Positions 31,689 to 33,055 of a stretch of DNA of 33,055 bases are shown one piece after another (position 1 is the stretch's first letter; each line of letters opens with the position of its first letter). The stretch is from Nannocystaceae bacterium (GTDB lineage Bacteria > Myxococcota_A > Polyangia > Nannocystales > Nannocystaceae). Below the pieces are notes generated by a model that did not search any database, had not been told where the DNA came from, and was given only the letters and a program-made list of their open reading frames with translations. Both the position numbers and the translations under genes were made by a program. The stretch lies in NCBI GenBank assembly GCA_019694555.1, contig JAIBBS010000092.1:1-33055 (forward strand), written 5' to 3'.

Positions 31689-32939
31689 GTGCTCCGCGCC
31701 GACGCCGTCCTGCTCGAGAAAGTCCACGCCTCCGCCGACGACGAGCTCGCGCGTCACGGCGTCGCCGCCCACCGCATCGACAAGGGGCTGACCGAGTCGG
31801 AGCTGATCGCCGCGCTCGCGGCGGTGCCGGGCACCGGGCCGCTGGTCGTGGGCATCCGCAGCAAGACCCAGGTGACGCGCGCGGTCATCGAGGCCACGCC
31901 GCGGCTGGTCGCGATCGGTGCGTTCTGCATCGGCACCGATCAGATCGATCTCGCGTGTGCACGCGCCTGCGGTGTCGCGGTGTTCAACGCGCCGTTCTCG
32001 AGCACGCGCTCGGTCGCCGAGCTGGTCATGGCCGAGCTGGTCACGCTGTCGCGGCAGATCGTGGCGCGCAGCAACGCCGCGCACCAGGGCAAGTGGGCCA
32101 AGAACGCCCAGGGCTCGCGGGAGATCCGCGGCAAGACCCTCGGCATCATCGGCTACGGCCACATCGGCAGCCAGCTGTCGGTGCTGGCCGAGGCCTTCGG
32201 CATGCAGGTGATCTTCCACGACATCGTGGCGAAGCTGTCGCTGGGCAACGCGCGCCAGGCCGCGAGCCTGCACGACGTGCTGTCGCGCAGCGACTTCGTG
32301 TCGCTGCACGTGCCCGACACCGAGTTCACCCGCGGCATGATCGGCAAGACCGAGCTCGCGGCGATGAAGTCGGACTCGTACCTGGTCAACGCCAGCCGCG
32401 GTCGCGTGGTCGATCTCGACGCGCTACGGCAGTCGCTCGACGCGGGCCACCTCGCCGGCGCCGCGCTCGACGTGTACCCGCAGGAGCCCGCCAGCGAGTC
32501 CGATCGCTTCGAGTGCGCGCTGCAGGGACTCGACAACGTCATCCTCACGCCGCACATCGGCGGCTCCACGCTCGAGGCCCAGGCCAACATCGGTCTCGAG
32601 GTCGCCGGCGCGGTCGGCCGCTACCTCGAGCTCGGCCGCACCGTCGGCTGCGTGAACCTGCCGCAGCTCGACATGCCGCCGCCGCCGAGCCTGCGCGGCA
32701 AGCCGGCCTGCCGTCTCATCAACATCCACCGCAACGTCCCCGGCGTGCTGTCCCGCATCAACCGCGTGATCGCGGAGAGCAACGTCAACATCGCCGGCCA
32801 GGCCCTCGCGACCCTCGAAGACGTCGGCCTGCTCTTCGTCGACATGCCGCTGGCGCCGGCGGACTCGGCCGCGGACGAGCTCTGCCGCGCGGTCGCAGCA
32901 CTCGACACCAGCGTGCGCACGCGGCTGGTCGCGCTGTGA
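31689..32939 (+). CDS. serA: D-3-phosphoglycerate dehydrogenase
   Basis: A 416-residue enzyme that oxidises 3-phosphoglycerate with NAD, the first step of serine synthesis. It is the E. coli type, with GAFCIGTDQIDL, the NAD fold GYGHIG (155-160) with Asp178, and catalytic Arg237 (NASRGR), Glu266 (YPQEP) and His289 (TPHIGGST). Residues about 341-416 form an ACT domain. The serine-contact residues of the E. coli enzyme appear kept as His347, Asn349 and Asn367, so feedback inhibition by serine is likely. The GTG at 31689 gives the normal N-terminus (VLLEKVHASAD) and sits six bases after a -10-like box. A 13-base hairpin follows the stop. Confidence 0.96.
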   Translation: MLRADAVLLEKVHASADDELARHGVAAHRIDKGLTESELIAALAAVPGTGPLVVGIRSKTQVTRAVIEATPRLVAIGAFCIGTDQIDLACARACGVAVFNAPFSSTRSVAELVMAELVTLSRQIVARSNAAHQGKWAKNAQGSREIRGKTLGIIGYGHIGSQLSVLAEAFGMQVIFHDIVAKLSLGNARQAASLHDVLSRSDFVSLHVPDTEFTRGMIGKTELAAMKSDSYLVNASRGRVVDLDALRQSLDAGHLAGAALDVYPQEPASESDRFECALQGLDNVILTPHIGGSTLEAQANIGLEVAGAVGRYLELGRTVGCVNLPQLDMPPPPSLRGKPACRLINIHRNVPGVLSRINRVIAESNVNIAGQALATLEDVGLLFVDMPLAPADSAADELCRAVAALDTSVRTRLVAL

Positions 32940-32970
32940 TCGCGCGCGCGGCTTGACGCCGCGCGCGCGA
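32940..32970 (+). terminator. Strong GC hairpin after serA
   Basis: TCGCGCGCGCGGC (32940-32952) and GCCGCGCGCGCGA (32958-32970) are perfect 13-base arms around the loop TTGAC, starting directly after the serA TGA. No T-run follows, so if it terminates transcription it does so without a U-tract; it could instead protect the 3' end of the message. Confidence 0.6.
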
Positions 32971-33028
32971 CGGCCCACGCTCGATCGCACGGACACGCAC
33001 GGATGCGGCGTGCCGTGCGGAGGCGGGC

Positions 33029-33055
33029 ATGCGGCGGCGTGCGACGATCGTGATC
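33029..33055 (+). CDS. Start of a gene cut by the window edge
   Basis: An ATG at 33029 opens MRRRATIVI and runs off the end of the window. GGAGG at 33019-33023 is placed five bases before it, the best ribosome binding site in this region, and the Arg-rich then hydrophobic start would suit a signal peptide or membrane anchor. Too little is present to identify it. Confidence 0.45.

Noticed and set aside
1..33055. tRNA, rRNA, CRISPR, insertion sequence, phage or toxin-antitoxin genes
   Set aside because: I found no CCA-ended cloverleaf, repeat-spacer pattern, transposase motif or small toxin-antitoxin pair on either strand by reading; a tRNAscan/CRISPR search would confirm.

Overview
The window is about 33 kb of very GC-rich, gene-dense bacterial DNA with no rRNA, tRNA, CRISPR array or insertion sequence that I could find. 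It looks like chromosome from a myxobacterium (Myxococcota), probably near the Nannocystales. The pointers are Ser/Thr/Gly-rich lipoprotein linkers, a CGDG...C motif of the myxococcal disulfide-repeat type, a zinc-finger + Ser/Thr kinase + helical-repeat protein, a very long carboxypeptidase-regulatory-repeat protein with a PDZ domain, and near-total use of G/C-ending codons. The taxon is inference; no marker gene was compared.

Layout. 1-2.2 kb (minus): two exported proteins of unknown function, one a cysteine-rich lipoprotein. 2.5-4.0 kb (plus): dihydroneopterin aldolase fused to a cupin, overlapping a short-chain dehydrogenase, a probable pterin/folate pair. 4.1-5.6 kb: a SnoaL-like protein diverging from an ECF sigma factor that carries its own SnoaL-like domain. 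5.7-6.3 kb: pcm. 6.3-9.9 kb (minus): aldo/keto reductase then hrpB helicase. 10.1-15.4 kb (plus): feoA-feoB-pseudokinase, a tightly packed iron(II) uptake operon ending in a transmembrane kinase-like protein that has lost most catalytic residues. 15.4-18.6 kb (minus): a 933-residue membrane protein and an ExbD/TolR protein. 18.7-19.9 kb (plus): a trans-sulfuration-type PLP enzyme. 19.9-22.7 kb (minus): an HTTM membrane protein with a small partner, and an FG-GAP propeller lipoprotein. 23-25 kb: a DUF4336 protein and a MarR regulator diverging from a palindromic operator, then a cytochrome P460-like lipoprotein. 25.1-28.2 kb: two convergent, overlapping methyltransferase genes, the second in an operon with trpS. 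28.4-33 kb (plus): the 1054-residue regulatory-repeat/PDZ protein, serA, a strong hairpin, and the start of one more gene cut by the window edge.

Most genes are housekeeping or stress maintenance (folate, Trp-tRNA, serine, isoaspartate repair, iron uptake). The most unusual items are the pseudokinase coupled to FeoAB, the FolB-cupin fusion with its SDR partner, the sigma factor/SnoaL pair, the MarR operator, and two genome-wide signals: start codons placed 5-10 bases after -10-like hexamers (leaderless transcripts), and a strong switch of the Asp codon from GAC to GAT when the next base is C, which creates GATC. I did not find a clearly new defence or mobile system.
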